The notes: a model not told the origin generated them from the sequence alone. 64,000 nucleotides of DNA from Stagonosporopsis chrysanthemi (GCA_022560025.1 JAFISE010000011.1:122098-186097), one strand, 5' to 3'; positions 1 through 11,340 are shown, numbered from the stretch's first letter. Numbers and translations are program-made.

Positions 1-562
1 CCACGGGCACACTGCCCGACCCCGGGATCGCCGCAGTGTTGTGCGCCATGTCGACGGCGAGCGGGAAGGCGCCCATGCGTGACGGGATGCCAGGGATGGT
101 GTAGTAGTCTGCGAACATGCCGTTGATGACGGTGGTGTGCTGCAGGGTCGAGGCTTCGAGGGCCTTGCGGGCTGTCATCTTGGCGGCCCCGGGGGGGAAG
201 ATGGCGGCGACTCTGTTTGTTATTGCGGTCAGCGTCGAGGTGCATGGCCATGTCACATGCCCGAGGACTCACTCAGCCGTGTATCGGATCCCCCACGCGC
301 TGGGGATGAACCGCGTCGTAGTGCGCGACTGCTCGGCGGCAGCGATCAGCGCCAGCTCCGCCTTCGCGCCGCCCATGGCGTTGAGCGTTGAGATGACCGT
401 GCCGACATCATTACCCTGCAGCACGTCCCTGACCGCTTCCACGCTGCTGTAATCCACGCCCAGGACTGGCACGCCCAGCTCTTGCGCTTTGGCTTCGCTG
501 CTCTGTGTAGCGCTCGCGTGTCAGCGCCATCCATACATACACAGATACATACACCGAACCAT

Positions 563-632
<70 letters not shown>

Positions 633-764
633 CGACAACACAACCACCCACCTACTTACCTCCCTTGCGAGCACGACGACTCTGTGCGTGCCCCGCGCAA
701 CAATCGCCTCGACAATCGTGCGGCCCAGCTTCCCCGTTCCTCCTGCGACGGCGACGACGGACAT
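1..764 (-). CDS. NmrA-like / isoflavone-reductase-type NAD(P)-binding protein, 3' end cut by window edge
   Basis: Probable NAD(P)-binding Rossmann protein of the atypical SDR (NmrA-like) group. The N-terminus has the nucleotide-binding glycine motif AGGTGKLGRTIVEAI, followed by a strand ending VVVLAR; later comes VISTLNAMGGAKAELALIAA and FIPSAWG, typical of the family. The model is exon 1 at 660-764, intron 503-659, exon 2 at 273-502, intron from 272, and a third exon that runs in frame to base 1 (reading KALEASTLQHTTVINGMFAD and onward). Start ATG is at 764-762. The first intron carries a 70-base CAA/TTG repeat, so translating through it gives false poly-Val or poly-Gln proteins. The third exon's exact acceptor, near position 210, is not certain. 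Some family members are redox sensors rather than enzymes; the substrate cannot be told from sequence. Confidence 0.82.
564..633. repeat. (CAA)n trinucleotide microsatellite, about 23 units
   Basis: Uninterrupted CAA units, ending in a degraded CGACAACACAACC tail. The repeat lies wholly inside the first intron of the NmrA-like gene (transcribed as GUU repeats), not in coding sequence. Confidence 0.95.
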
Positions 765-1064
765 TTCGAGAAAAACACGAGTGGTAATGGTTGGTTAGTT
801 GGGTTGGTAGGCGGGTGTGAAGGTGAGGCGTGCAAACGAATCAACCAAATAACAAACTCTGATGTTAATCTTGCACTTCACTCCACTTTCCAGCCGGCCA
901 CGCAAGACTTTATATACTTACCCCTCGACACAGTACTACTACTACGTTCTACGCGCAGCCCCTCGGGATCGTGGCGTTGCAGCATCCGTACGTTACTTTG
1001 GCAACTCAACGTTGGTGAGCAGGAATTACTGTCAGCGGCTATAAATTTGTAAGCGGGTTTGTAT

Positions 1065-1251
1065 GTATCCGCCTCTTGGTGGAATATGTATCCGCCTCTT
1101 GGTGGAATTTGTATCCGCCTCTTGCTGATATGATTTGTATCCGCCTCTTGCTGATGTGATTTGTATCCGCCTCTTGCTGATATGATTTGTATCTGCCTCT
1201 TGCTAATATAATTTGTATCTGCCTCTTGCTAATAGGATTTGTATCCGCCCC
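1065..1251. repeat. Minisatellite, 8 units of 23-26 bp, core GTATCCGCCTCTTG
   Basis: Unit starts are at 1065, 1088, 1111, 1137, 1163, 1189, 1215 and 1241, so the period is 23 bp for the first units and 26 bp for the rest. The early units carry a GGTGGAAT tail and the later units GCTGATATGATTT or a variant. Two units read GTATCTGCC, a C-to-T change. The array is upstream of the NmrA-like gene and overlaps no convincing ORF. Confidence 0.93.
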
Positions 1252-1560
1252 CCTTCTTCTTTGGTGACATAGATTGTCTCCACTGCTTTCAAAGCCACAT
1301 CACCCCCGCCCCCGCCCTTTTTTTGTCAGCAGCGAAAAGCCTCCGCCGTCCGTCAGCGGGAGTGAATAATTAGCAACGAGGTTTTCGGCCCTGTGGCTGC
1401 GCCGCGGCAATATGTGCGCGTACATGACGATGCAGGCATCTTTGTCGCATTGAACCCCTGAAGAGTCATAAAGCAGTAATCAGTAAGCAAGGAAAAAATT
1501 TACATCCGCGTCAGGCAGGGCATGTGGTAATCGCAGCGGAAGCGTGCCTGACAAACTGAC

Positions 1561-1596
1561 GTCGCGTGCGGATACAAATTTGCATCCGCGCGCGAC
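1561..1596. repeat. 36-bp near-perfect palindrome related to the minisatellite core
   Basis: The two 18-bp halves are reverse complements apart from two positions, both transitions. The centre is CAAATTTG flanked by GCGGAT and ATCCGC, so each half contains a version of the AATTTGTATCCGC string seen in the minisatellite 300 bp away. An 8-bp inverted repeat GTCAGGCA / TGCCTGAC lies just upstream (1510-1517 and 1545-1552). The rest of 1252-1917 shows no gene I can support. Confidence 0.75.
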
Positions 1597-1917
1597 ACCG
1601 CTTGTGGTTAGCTTCATCTGTCACCCACCGCTCCCCACACATTCGTGCACTCGAAGATCAGCCCGGAGGAGCAAGACTGAAATGCCTCCCCAAGTAACAA
1701 TTTTCGATTGGGCAATATCTCATCGAGACGCGATTGACAGCTCCGTACTACGCGGTTGTGTTACTTGAGCCTTAGCCTCGCTAACCCAAGATCTATACGC
1801 TTCTCTGGACTCCACCCTCACCTTCCCGACCAGATTCACGCGTGGCAAGATGGGCATGAGCATTTGTAACCATGATCGGCCATAAGCGGATTGTTAGTGT
1901 AAGCACTCCCCGTATAA

Positions 1918-4209
1918 CGTAGACGAGTGGAGGCTGATGGTCACGTGCGACAGGCATGCCAGCAGTGCAAGGAGAGAAAAAGACGTTGCGATGGAGGGGA
2001 TCCGTGTTGTGGGTACTGCCTCAAGTATGGAAAAGATTGCGTCTATATGGCTCGGCGGCGGCGTGGGCCTGGGAAGAGGTAGGTTAGGTTGTGATTTGGT
2101 GGTGGGTGTGTGGAAGAGTTGCTCATTGTGTGCAGCAAGGTTGCAACCAAGACCCTTATGCAGCAGCATGGACGGGGGAAATCTTCGTCGGAACTGCATC
2201 CTGAGCGTGTTGTGGAGAGCGATGAAGGGAGAGATCACAGAGGAGCGAATGGTGACTCAGCTCAAGACTCCAATGATGGTAGGTCCACGGGCGGAAGTTC
2301 GGATCAGCTTGTTGTACAGAAGCGACTAAGCTGCTCCAAGGCCAAACCATTCCAAGACAACACAACATGAATACCTCTAATCAAAGCCCTCACAATACCA
2401 CCGAGGCCACAAGAACGCTACCCGCAGCTGCCCAGCGATTTACAGCATTCTTCGAAGACATCCGCACGACAGCAAGACAGATGCAGATGCAGATCCAAAC
2501 GAACCAGAGCTGCTTCGAGAGGAGGGTGTTCACGCATCTTCCCCCCGAAACCCATGCCGTGGAACTAATGGGACCCGTCATCGAGGAAGTCCAGCTGCAC
2601 GGCGTCTTTCTCGCAAAGGAAAACATTCTAACTCAACTTGCCGAACAATACAGTGCCGGCGTGGACGGATCCAGCAGTGATGATCCGTGTCGATGGGCCA
2701 CGCTGTGTTCGTTTGTGGGCGTATCTTCGCTCCACAGGACGGCCGACGGGTCCGTCGCCGCGCTGTCGCCATTGGCATGGGCGTTTTTCAAGAACGCGTT
2801 CGCGATGTATGCCGAGCTCGCGACTCAGAGGCCCGAGATAGCTACTTGTGAAGCGTTGCTTGCTATGACCGTGTTCATGCTGCGCACGGGCGATGCTCGC
2901 GTCGCGGCACGGCTGGCAGCTGCTGCCGCCCAGTCGGTACTCATGCTTGGTCTGCATAGACACGAGTATTATGTTGGTCTCGAAGCGGGTGTGGCAGACA
3001 GGCAAATGAGGGTCTTTTGGGTGACGTATGTTGTCAATGCTGATGTGGCGCACATGTTTGGTTTGGCCTCGCCCTCGGGTGGAGAAGACGTGGACGTGGA
3101 GATTCCTGGGAACGTGCATTGTCATGTTTCAAGCCATGAGAATTGCATGAGCAGCTCGGCACAGTCTCAGCAGGCTGATTTACTCTGGCAACGAGCTAGC
3201 CTTGCTACAATACAGATGCGGCTGCACAAATTGCTTCAACAGGTCCTATCCAGGAATCCCAAGCGGAAGCGCCCTGATATGCAAGAGGCTATCACAGCAG
3301 TCAATGAAGAGCTAGACGCATGGAAGGATTCTTTACCAAGCAGTGTTCAACCAGGTTCTCGACCGCCCGGGTCACCGCTCCTTGACATGCGCGTCGCTAT
3401 GCTACACTACACCTATCACAGCTGTATATGCAAAGTCAGCATGGCTGTGGTCTTCTTAGCAAGCCCTGCGGCTTCCAACCCCTCCCCTCAGCAACAGCCG
3501 CCAGCTAGTACATCAGACACGAATTCCGCCCGCAGCAATCTAGCCCGAGCTAGGTGCGCGACGGCAGCCCGAGAAACACTTTGCGTACTGTTCCATCTGC
3601 GACCGCAGCCATTCACACATCTCTGGTACGTCTGCCGCAGACTCTGCTCAGCCTGACGCTCATACTTGCGAGACTAACAGCATCAAGGCAAACACTGTGT
3701 TTCCCACTCTCCGCAGTCCTGGTCCTACTGTCGGAAATCCTTTCACACCCTGCATCACCCCAAGCAGAAACCGACGTCCAGCTGATCCACAGATTCGTCC
3801 GATACCTCGAGCGCCGTCAACGAGAAGGCAGCGACGTGCGCACACTACTCGAAGGCTGCAGCAAATTCCATCGCATTGCGACTTGTGCGGTGCAAGCATC
3901 GAGGTCCGGCGAGCAGAGCGACACCGTCGGGCAGACAGGAAAGGTGAGTGAGACACTGTTTGCCTTGCAGAAGGGAGCGGCGATCAGCTAATCAGTGTGG
4001 AGATCCAGACACTGCAGTCGAGGTTCATGCATGTCGCGGACTGGCTGCAGCTCGCGCAGGGACTGTTGAGCAATATGCCCGCGTTGAATGAGAAGGCACG
4101 CGAAGTCTTTTGCGATGTCGTTGATTCTACCTCGGTGGAGGGGTCGTACGGGGCTTTTGTGCCCGAGTATCTGAAGTCTTCAGCGTATGGTGTTGCAGCC
4201 AACAGTTGA
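1918..4209 (+). CDS. Zn2Cys6 transcription factor with fungal TF homology domain (5' end unresolved)
   Basis: Sequence-specific regulator of the fungal zinc binuclear cluster class. The cluster is at about 1957-2050: ACQQCKERKRRC, then a CGYC pair and a last Cys six residues on, followed by a basic stretch RRRRGPGK. Exons that join in frame are about 1918-2078, 2136-2278, 2341-3625, 3688-3943 and 4003-4209. The long third exon holds the middle homology region (FEDIRTTARQ to VEIPGN), including the motif AAAQSVLMLGLHRHEYY. The frame is closed by TAA at 1915 upstream of the cluster and has no ATG before it, so a further 5' exon must exist or the gene has lost its start. Its targets are unknown; the neighbours do not form an obvious pathway. 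Confidence 0.78.
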
Positions 4210-4336
4210 CTTGGGCTGCATTAGCTTGAAGGGTGGGGTTTTGTCGCCCCGAAGCAGGTGTTGTGTATATACTAAGCAGTCGTAATGCCGGCATTTTCAA
4301 GGGGAAGAGGAATTCTCACAAGAACGATCTACGGTA

Positions 4337-4464
4337 AAGCTCGTTCCATTTCGGGGATCACTGGAAACAATAGACCTTTGAGTTGGCTACGACACTCACA
4401 ACCAATCTACTAAATCAATTCGTATAGACACGTAGTGCTTACCACTCTCTATACTTTCGGCTAT
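4337..4464. repeat. Dispersed repeat, copy A (partner at 48356-48486)
   Basis: About 128 bp aligning with few gaps to 48356-48486. Shared blocks include AACAATAGA, TTGGCTAC and TACTAAATC, and the block around ACTCTCTAT. Many differences are transitions (for example CACGTAGTGCTTACC against CATGTAGTGTTTACT). It lies in the 350-bp gap between a Zn2Cys6 gene and the 3' end of a membrane-protein gene; nothing else is seen there. Confidence 0.7.
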
Positions 4465-4560
4465 AGCACATGTTGTGTTGAGCTGCCGTGTAAGGCTCGA
4501 TGGACACCAACTCTCCTCACCGGGCTGTCTAAAGCCCTGATGTATTTCCGGTGAGAACTC

Positions 4561-6735
4561 TCAGTCGTACACGCGCGTCCTATTCACACGATCCGGGTTG
4601 GACTCTACACACGCAAACGCAATGTGACCGACATGGTCCTCCCTCCTCACATCCCCGATAACAACGCGGACATCTCGCAATGCGCGCGCGGCCTCCAGTC
4701 CGTCGAGGTGAGACGCAACGTACCTCTCGAAGTACGGATTGTCGCGCGCACACGTCGACACGTAGCCCAGGATGTCGGGTGCCTTTGTGACGACTCCGAG
4801 GATGACGGATACGTTTGCCGCCATGAAGAGAAGCCACGATATGGCGATGGTTATGATTGCAAATGTCCGGTCGCAGGCGTATTGCTCGCCGTCAAAGTAC
4901 GTTCCGTGCAGGTCGGTCGCGCTCCACGTCAGGTTGTTGGCCCTGTCTTCTTGGTTACGGATAGCGTCTTCTGTCAGATTGCCCATGCGATACTGCAAGC
5001 CGAGCGTCGAGTCCCAGAAGGTGTTGAGTGCCATTTTAAAACGATGGCTGAACACTTCGATGGGGAGTTCCGTGTGGTTGACCCAGATTTCCCTCTCGCC
5101 AAAGCGTTTGTTGTGCCGCATGAATGTTTTGAGATCGGGGTCTTGGATCCACTGCTCGACCAGCTCAGAGCTGGTCGCCATGCTCTGTCTGAAGCCCATA
5201 TCGGCGCCAGGCATGTGCCGGGAAAGCAGATCCAGGCTGTAGTTGTGGGTAGCATTCACGGGTTTGAACAGCTCGCGCATCTGCTCGACTGCACACGCGG
5301 CTGCTTGACACTTGACGTGAGACTCGACAAACGACCAGGTTGTCGAGCATCTCGCGGTTATCATTTCGCTGTGCTCTATCTTCGACCCGAGCGTCATCTC
5401 GTAGTGCATAGTTTTGTAATAGCTCATCCACTGGAGATCCCATTCGTCGAGGTCCATGGCGAAACTGGGTCCGAAGGGGCCTCCCTCCAGGCCTTCAACG
5501 TCACTGACATTTTTGCCTTTCTCATACGTGAAGGGATCACATCGGACGCTCCAATATGCTGACGTCAGGTTGAAAGAAGAGTTTCCTCTCGATGGAAGAC
5601 CAACCACAGGAAGACCTAGGAGTGATGTATACTGGACTGTATTCTGTGTCGGTACTTGATACCATTGAGAGCTTCTTTCGGTAAGGTTTGCAGGATGGTA
5701 TCGCCTAAATTCTGCACTTATGTCTCCATTATACCAGGTCACATTGATGTCGGAAACGCTTTGGAAGTTTTCCAAGAAAGTGATGTCCGGTATCTTTACA
5801 TTGCCAAACAAGTCCATCGGCTCTTCGAGTGTTTGGCGTGAAGTCTGCAATGCGGTCATGTAAAGTGGAGCAAACTGCGGCCAGTCGCCTTCAGCCATGT
5901 CCAAATTGAGGATCGTTTGGTTTTCAAACCCAGATACGGGGAAGTACTGTATGGTAGAGTTGTAAACTATCGGTCGAGGGTGTGTCGACAGTAGTCGCAA
6001 CGAGGATTGGCCGCCAAGCGGAGACAACAGCCATGCTAAAAGTATGGAAACGCTGAGGAAGTCGACTCTACGTAGCCCGAATTGTCTTTCTAGCGTGGCA
6101 AATAGAGACTGGCATCCTATGAATCGTTCTAGTGTCTGCCTGTGTCAGTCTAAGGGCTTGGGTGGCTAGGTCGATTTCACCTACTCCGATGGTTGCACTC
6201 CGCTCTGCTTTAAAATGACCTACCCGCCGCAGCATCTTGCCAAGGATAGCTGCATAAACGATTGGGAAGATTGTGGGAGACAGTAGTGTCAACGCCTTGA
6301 GGTTTTCACCGTACAAAGACACGGGCTTTTTATTGAGTGCTAGACAAAGACTTGCGATAACTACAGTGGCATCAATAAGGATTCCGACATCGACGTGGTG
6401 TTTCACTAACTCAAAAACGACAGTGGTACCAATGATATAATGACATCAAACGGTGTCGAAACCCATCGCTGGTAGGCACTCCGCGTTAAAGTTGCGTTGG
6501 AGCTCTCGGTTTTCTTCGCGTACACGAGTCGAGAGGTTTGATCATTCTGATTGCGATCAAAGCTATGAGAAGCCATTGTGGAATCTGAACTGCTGGGCGC
6601 AAGATCCTCAGTCTCGCGCACGGGAACGGCAGTGTAGGACCCCGCGTTCAGGCTGAATTGGGCCGCCCGAACATCATCAAAGTCTAACGTAAACGATTCA
6701 GACCGCCGACGGGAAGAGTGGACCGATTCAGGCAT
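4561..6735 (-). CDS. Fungal multi-pass membrane protein of unknown function
   Basis: Three exons (6411-6735, 6181-6360, 4561-6128) join into 690 codons without a break; start ATG at 6735 (MPESVHSS). After a Ser-rich cytosolic N-terminus come hydrophobic segments around VISLVPLSFL and LSPTIFPIVYAAILG, then the pattern SLFATLERQFGLRRVDFL and WLLSPLGGQSSLR, which recurs in a large family of uncharacterised fungal membrane proteins. A long extracytoplasmic segment follows with many N-glycosylation sequons (NQT, NVT, NLT, NSS, NHT). A last membrane segment (ITIAISWLLFMAANVSVILGV) and a cytosolic tail close the protein. The family pattern is recognised from memory; the function is not known. The 312-residue ORF on the opposite strand at 4624-5562 is an antisense shadow. 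Confidence 0.85.
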
Positions 6736-7005
6736 TTTGGAGTTTCGAAAAAGATATGATGAGAAGAAAGGCACATGGTCTGTTTAAATGCCATGCCTAT
6801 GTTCCGCCGGACGTTTGGCCCCCATGTTACAGGGCGCAGCAATGCGACGAGTCGAATAAGGAACCATTGATGCTGTGCTGTGAAACAAGGGTGGCTGGCG
6901 CTTAACTAGCGCTTACCTACTGGACTCTCCCTGCCATGACTGGAAGAACAATGACTACCGACAGCATTCTCGGCTAAACCTCTGCTCCTTTCGACAACGG
7001 CTACG

Positions 7006-7913
7006 ATGGCCTCGTTTACCCTGTTATACTTTGCTGAGGAAGCAAGCCTTCCCACTAAGTTGCCCACGGCGGAAGACATTAATTTGCAACAGAGATCCTC
7101 AATGAGCGTTTGTCAGAAGCATCTGGCAAAGTCGTCAGAATTGGCGGCCACTTCATTGTCAAATGCCTATGGCGCATTTGTCGATTTGCAAGAGGGGCAG
7201 ACTTGGCAGTTTCTCCAACACTCATCAAACGTTCCTGTACCCCGTGTCTACGCGTTGTACCAAAAGCCAGGACGCGAGAACGACACAAACAGCTACATTT
7301 TTATGGAGCGCACCCGAGGTCCCACCCTAAATTCTGTCCAGTTGAAAATCAGTCAAACGGGGAAAGAGGCAGTTGCTTCAAAGCTCCACCATATCTGCGA
7401 AGAGATGCGTAGGCTGGAATCACCAGGAGGATACTGCAGCTTGGTCTTCGTGGATTGAAGGATTCACTTTTCGAATTCAGGTAAAATTCGATGCCATTCA
7501 ATGGACTATTCAATGCTGAGTCAGACCTGAATGAGGCTATGATCGCTAGACACGCCAGTGAAGGTCGTTCTAACTACAAGACGCAGCACTTTTTGCGCAC
7601 GTTCAAGGCTATCTTCCAGAACCTGGGTCCGGTTTTTATGCATGCGGAATTCCAGCAGAAGGACACTGTGTTTCGGCGCCCTCAAGCAACAGCAGAGAAC
7701 GGCCTAGCCCAGTGGACTTTGACAGACCTAGAGCTTGTGATCATTGACTGGGACTTTTCTGGATGGTATCCGAGCTATTAGGAGTACTCAAGAGCGCTTT
7801 TCGGGTACGGTGCATGGAAAGATGACTGTAGTGAGTGGATCGAGGGAATATTGGAGCCACATCGGATCGAATACGCCTGGGTACTTCTATTCTTCACAGA
7901 ACTGTTCTCATAA
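7006..7913 (+). pseudogene. Decayed aminoglycoside-phosphotransferase-like (APH/ChoK) kinase
   Basis: Matches the fungal APH-like kinase pattern only when reading frames are switched: LSEASGKVVRIGGHFIVK in one frame, then GAFVDLQEGQTWQFLQ and VPVPRVYALY in another, then SLGLRGLKDSLF in a third. The C-terminal part ends IIDWDFSGWYPSY followed by an in-frame TAG and then EYSRALFGYGAWKDD, where the family normally has Trp (TGG) in place of the stop. The Brenner-type catalytic loop, usually HGDF with a later Asn, reads HAEFQQKD, so both the catalytic Asp and the metal-binding Asn are changed. Two or more frame breaks, a nonsense codon and a mutated active site point to a dead gene. Sequencing errors could explain the frame breaks but not the active-site changes. 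Confidence 0.75.
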
Positions 7914-7950
7914 GTTCGCGTTCAATTTTGACACCCTGCAATTATATGCG

Positions 7951-9622
7951 TTCTGGTATCCTCAGGTTCAAGCCGATGTAGTAAGCATTAGTATCATACA
8001 CCCGCTCGATCCAATACACAGCTTCGTCGTGGAAATAATCGATGCGCTCGGCTCTCTTCTCGTTGAACAATGCTGCACCCACGAAATCAATCCTGCATCC
8101 AAGTATCACTGTCGCATGAGGTGACCACTGGTCGCTGAGGTTGTAGATTGGTCATTACAACAGTAACCGTTGATGTTGCTTCTCAACTTAAACCGCCATC
8201 ATCCGCGCTTCCGCCGTACCCTACTATTATCGACTGAGTTATAGAGGAACGACAGGAAGATTTTGGGCTACCAAGATTGCGCGAATTCATAACGTGGTCC
8301 TCTACGTACAAATAATTGAAACATGTTCTATTCTTCAGCACACAGTAACGTTCCAGGACGCAATAAGGAGGGATTGTCTCCGCAGATCTCTGGGTGCCCT
8401 AATAGATGATCTCCGCAAGGACTTGTTTCAAAATCTCGAATGTGCTCTGGCTAGATTTTGTTGTACCAAACTGACTGTCCATGAATGTCGAGAAAATGCA
8501 CTTCGACCAATCTCTCTTGCAGTACTTCTTCATCTAAGAGGTAGTGAAAAAATCTGCACTTCATAACTGTTTTGTACAGCAGTAGTGTCGCCTCGTCTTT
8601 TGATGGTGAGATTGCAAGCGGGTTTTCGTCATTCTCTGGATGTCCATAGTTGTAATAGACTATAGTGTCAGAAGTTGAGGTAGACGCAGGAAGATTTTTG
8701 TCCAGTCTTGCCCATATTGACCGTACAGACTCTCATCGTCAAGAACAATCTCCGGCCCAAAGTCTGTTTGGCCGTATTCGAATATTTCTTGGTAAGCAGT
8801 GTTGAAGCCAACTGCATAACAAGTACGGATCCAAATTGGGTAAGGAACACGGCTCAGGAACTCCTGGGTTACACTACGCTCGATGATTGTCTGGTACGGA
8901 GCCAATATACGTTGAGTCCGCGATTGCGATGGCAAATATGGCGCATTGGGAGCAGGACTATCCGCGGGATTGCATATCCTCCAGTATGGCTAGTACAGAT
9001 GTTAGTCTAGCGTAGTTGCAGTAATTTAAGCATTTCTTACTGGACAGGGCACCCACACTGCGATCAATGTGGCTCATCGACAGCCCTCTTGAAGCAAGGT
9101 CATTTGTAACTGCGTTAGCAGTGTCAAGTGGGTGCTGCGGGTCAACGCTTGTATTGCTATCTGTTGGCGTGTTGTGATGATGGTGTACTGGAGCTCTCGG
9201 CTCACCCGGAAGCACCGGGCAGTACCTGCTACAATAGCATATCATGTGATCTCAGCCACGTGGTTACATCATTCCACTGCTCCTGATCGTTCTCTTCCGT
9301 TTTGTCAACATCCCAATTAGTCTTTGCATATCGTGTTAGCAGATGCTAGAGAGAGAAAAAAGTAAACACACTAACTAGGACAAACTGGTCGAATGGCAGA
9401 TTGCCACACTCGGCTCCCGGATCGAGCGATGTTGCCTCATGTTCGGAAACAGACTCCATGGTCAAAATCTCTGCTTATTGCAGCTCTGAATTTGTCGCGA
9501 CAGAAGAAATATGTAATGCCAATTGCCAGCAGATATACAAGAGCCAAGAATACGCTGTGTAGCGAAGCAATCCTACCGGTATGAGCGAGAGGCCGTGCGC
9601 CGTCCCGCCGCCTCAGCTGCAT
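7951..9622 (-). pseudogene. Decayed unrecognised gene with an N-terminal membrane segment
   Basis: No family recognised. Coding-like stretches follow one another on the minus strand but not in one frame. The first, from 9622, has the hydrophobic run HSVFLALVYLLAIGITYFF. The next, near 9310-9230, includes NDQEQWNDVTTWLRSHDMLL then TAG and VLPGASG. A third, 8990-8660, includes ERSVTQEFLSRVPYPIWIRT and NTAYQEIFEYGQTDFGPEI. A fourth, about 8680-8480, includes ATLLLYKTVMKCRFFHYLLD and SVWYNKI then TAG. The last, about 8150-7965, includes ATVILGCRIDFVGAALFNEK and RIDYFHDEAVYWIERVYD. The interrupting TAG codons sit where CAG or TGG would be expected. This may be one large gene or fragments of two. 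Confidence 0.4.
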
Positions 9623-9716
9623 CTTGCAGCTACTAAGCCATGCTACAGTAAGTCCGCCAGTAGTGCGGCACGGGGGAAAGCTTGTCAGAGTACTATCTAT
9701 GAAACCACCCCAATAT

Positions 9717-9878
9717 GGTATTAATGCCTGCAGAAATGTATGAACCCCCCGGAATCTGGTACGCTAGGCGGTAAATTACTTCTGATTGGTAAACGAAGGT
9801 GGTTAGCCAACCAGGAACGGTCCTTAAGTAGTCTACTAGTTGAAGATGGGTCCGCACATTTCTGCAAGCACCTATACC
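9717..9878. mobile_element. Small inverted-repeat element (MITE-like)
   Basis: About 160 bp bounded by imperfect terminal inverted repeats of about 30 bp (9717-9750 and 9847-9878). Both ends share GGTAT, then TGC, then TGCAGAAATGT and a final ACCC when read inward; nearly all mismatches between the two arms are transitions. There is no coding capacity. No clear target-site duplication is visible, so the class of parent transposon is not assigned. Confidence 0.55.
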
Positions 9879-11340
9879 TTAGCATGAGCTGAAACCGCGG
9901 TCCAGTGAGAGTCTAACAAGAAAACGACGACACGGAACAACGATACCTTTCTCAGTACCCGCGATGAATGATGCCTAAGATGAATCAAGCCAGACCTTTT
10001 CATGTATCGAAGCTATTTGGGCTGTCGTGCTTATTTCCTGCTATCGTTGGATTGATGTGGATATCAGAAGAAAGTATCAGCTTCGTATGTACATAGTATG
10101 CTCAGTGTTGACAACAACATCTTTGCCTGCTAGGGTTATTGAGTGTTTCTGCTGTCATCTCAGGCAGTCTGATGAAACGAGGTCTTTTATCGCACTTTCT
10201 TATATTACTTAGCTGACAACGTTGCTTGCGACCAGATCTTTAGCTACCAGAAAATCACTCCTGCCAACTTCGTCAAGTGTAACTCTGGTGTTGCCTCTGA
10301 TTGCAGGAATCTGTGTGCTAGGAAGAGCTATGCGTTGGGGTGTGAGGGGGCCTCCGGTTTTCGGGGAAAGTTGGGTTTGGGATCATGCACATCTATCGGA
10401 TTTGCAAGAATCATCTCTCAACGTAATTGAGTTTAGGATACATTCCACTTGAATCTGCACATCATCTGGTCCGAATCATTATCTATGTTCCTAGCAAGAC
10501 TACGACCTGGATGCTCAAGAAAGGTCACAGTGATGGCGGCACGCTGCACCGTTCACCCATGCCAGTGGTTTCCCGAGGGAAGCGCTGCTGCATCGCTCAA
10601 TGGACCCAACAGCACAAAGTCACACAAAATACATCTATTATCTTATTGCACATTGAGACACTTCACCAGCCCATGACACCTGTGTACCTCCAGCATGTCC
10701 GAGAGCCTCAGCAAGCGGCCGGCTGGTATGGTTGGAGGCGCCAAGCATGTGGGATGTTCTACATGGTTATTGCTGCACTGTTATAATGTCTGCAGAAATG
10801 TATGAACTCCCCAAAATCTGGAGAGGAAAATCAATGACAGGATGGTAGCGATGGGAAGTGTCTCGGAGGGGAAGGTTGTGCGGTGTGGAGAGGTACGTCT
10901 GAGCAGAATTTGTGAACATTACGGCGAAGGATTTTTATCACCCGATATGGGCCGGGGTTCTTAATTATTGACGGCAGGATTCAAAACCCTTCGTTATGTC
11001 CGCTTTGCGAAGAACCTGGAAGCCTTTGCGCGCGAGGAAAGTGTCTCCGTGAAAATTAAGCGCATCACAGAGCACCTCATTTACTATGGGCCTTGCACAA
11101 TGTAGATGTGTCCAGCCCTCCTACGTTGTTCATACCATCTACCATATCTGAGTACCGCCGATGGGCAACCGAACATCCATGCGCCTCAACCGAAGCAGCA
11201 AAACCACACTCCTACATTTTAGATTAAACGTGATTTTACCACTCGAATCTGGTGGCCGAATTGCTCGCTCATCGGCGATCCCCCGATGCCACACTCTGGC
11301 AGCACGCGCTGTCATTCTGTGCACCTTCTCAAAATCCTAC
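9879..11340. other. Gene-poor stretch
   Basis: Apart from the repeat end at 10783-10821, this 1.46-kb stretch has only short ORFs without protein-like character on either strand. I see no RNA gene. It looks like decayed, repeat-bearing DNA. Confidence 0.5.
10783..10821. repeat. Second copy of the left end of the MITE-like element
   Basis: Thirty-nine bases match 9721-9759 at 34 positions; four of the five differences are C/T or G/A. No matching right end was found nearby, so this is a truncated or solo end. Confidence 0.65.

Noticed and set aside
489..1052. Poly-Gln protein on the plus strand (and poly-Val ORFs on the minus strand)
   Set aside because: They are translations of the CAA repeat in the NmrA-like gene's intron; flanking minus-strand exons give a clean Rossmann protein.
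1065..1251. CRISPR-like array
   Set aside because: The repeats are directly tandem without unique spacers, in a fungal genome; this is a minisatellite.
4624..5562. 312-residue plus-strand ORF
   Set aside because: Lies fully antisense to the membrane-protein gene's last exon, which has family motifs; the antisense frame has none.
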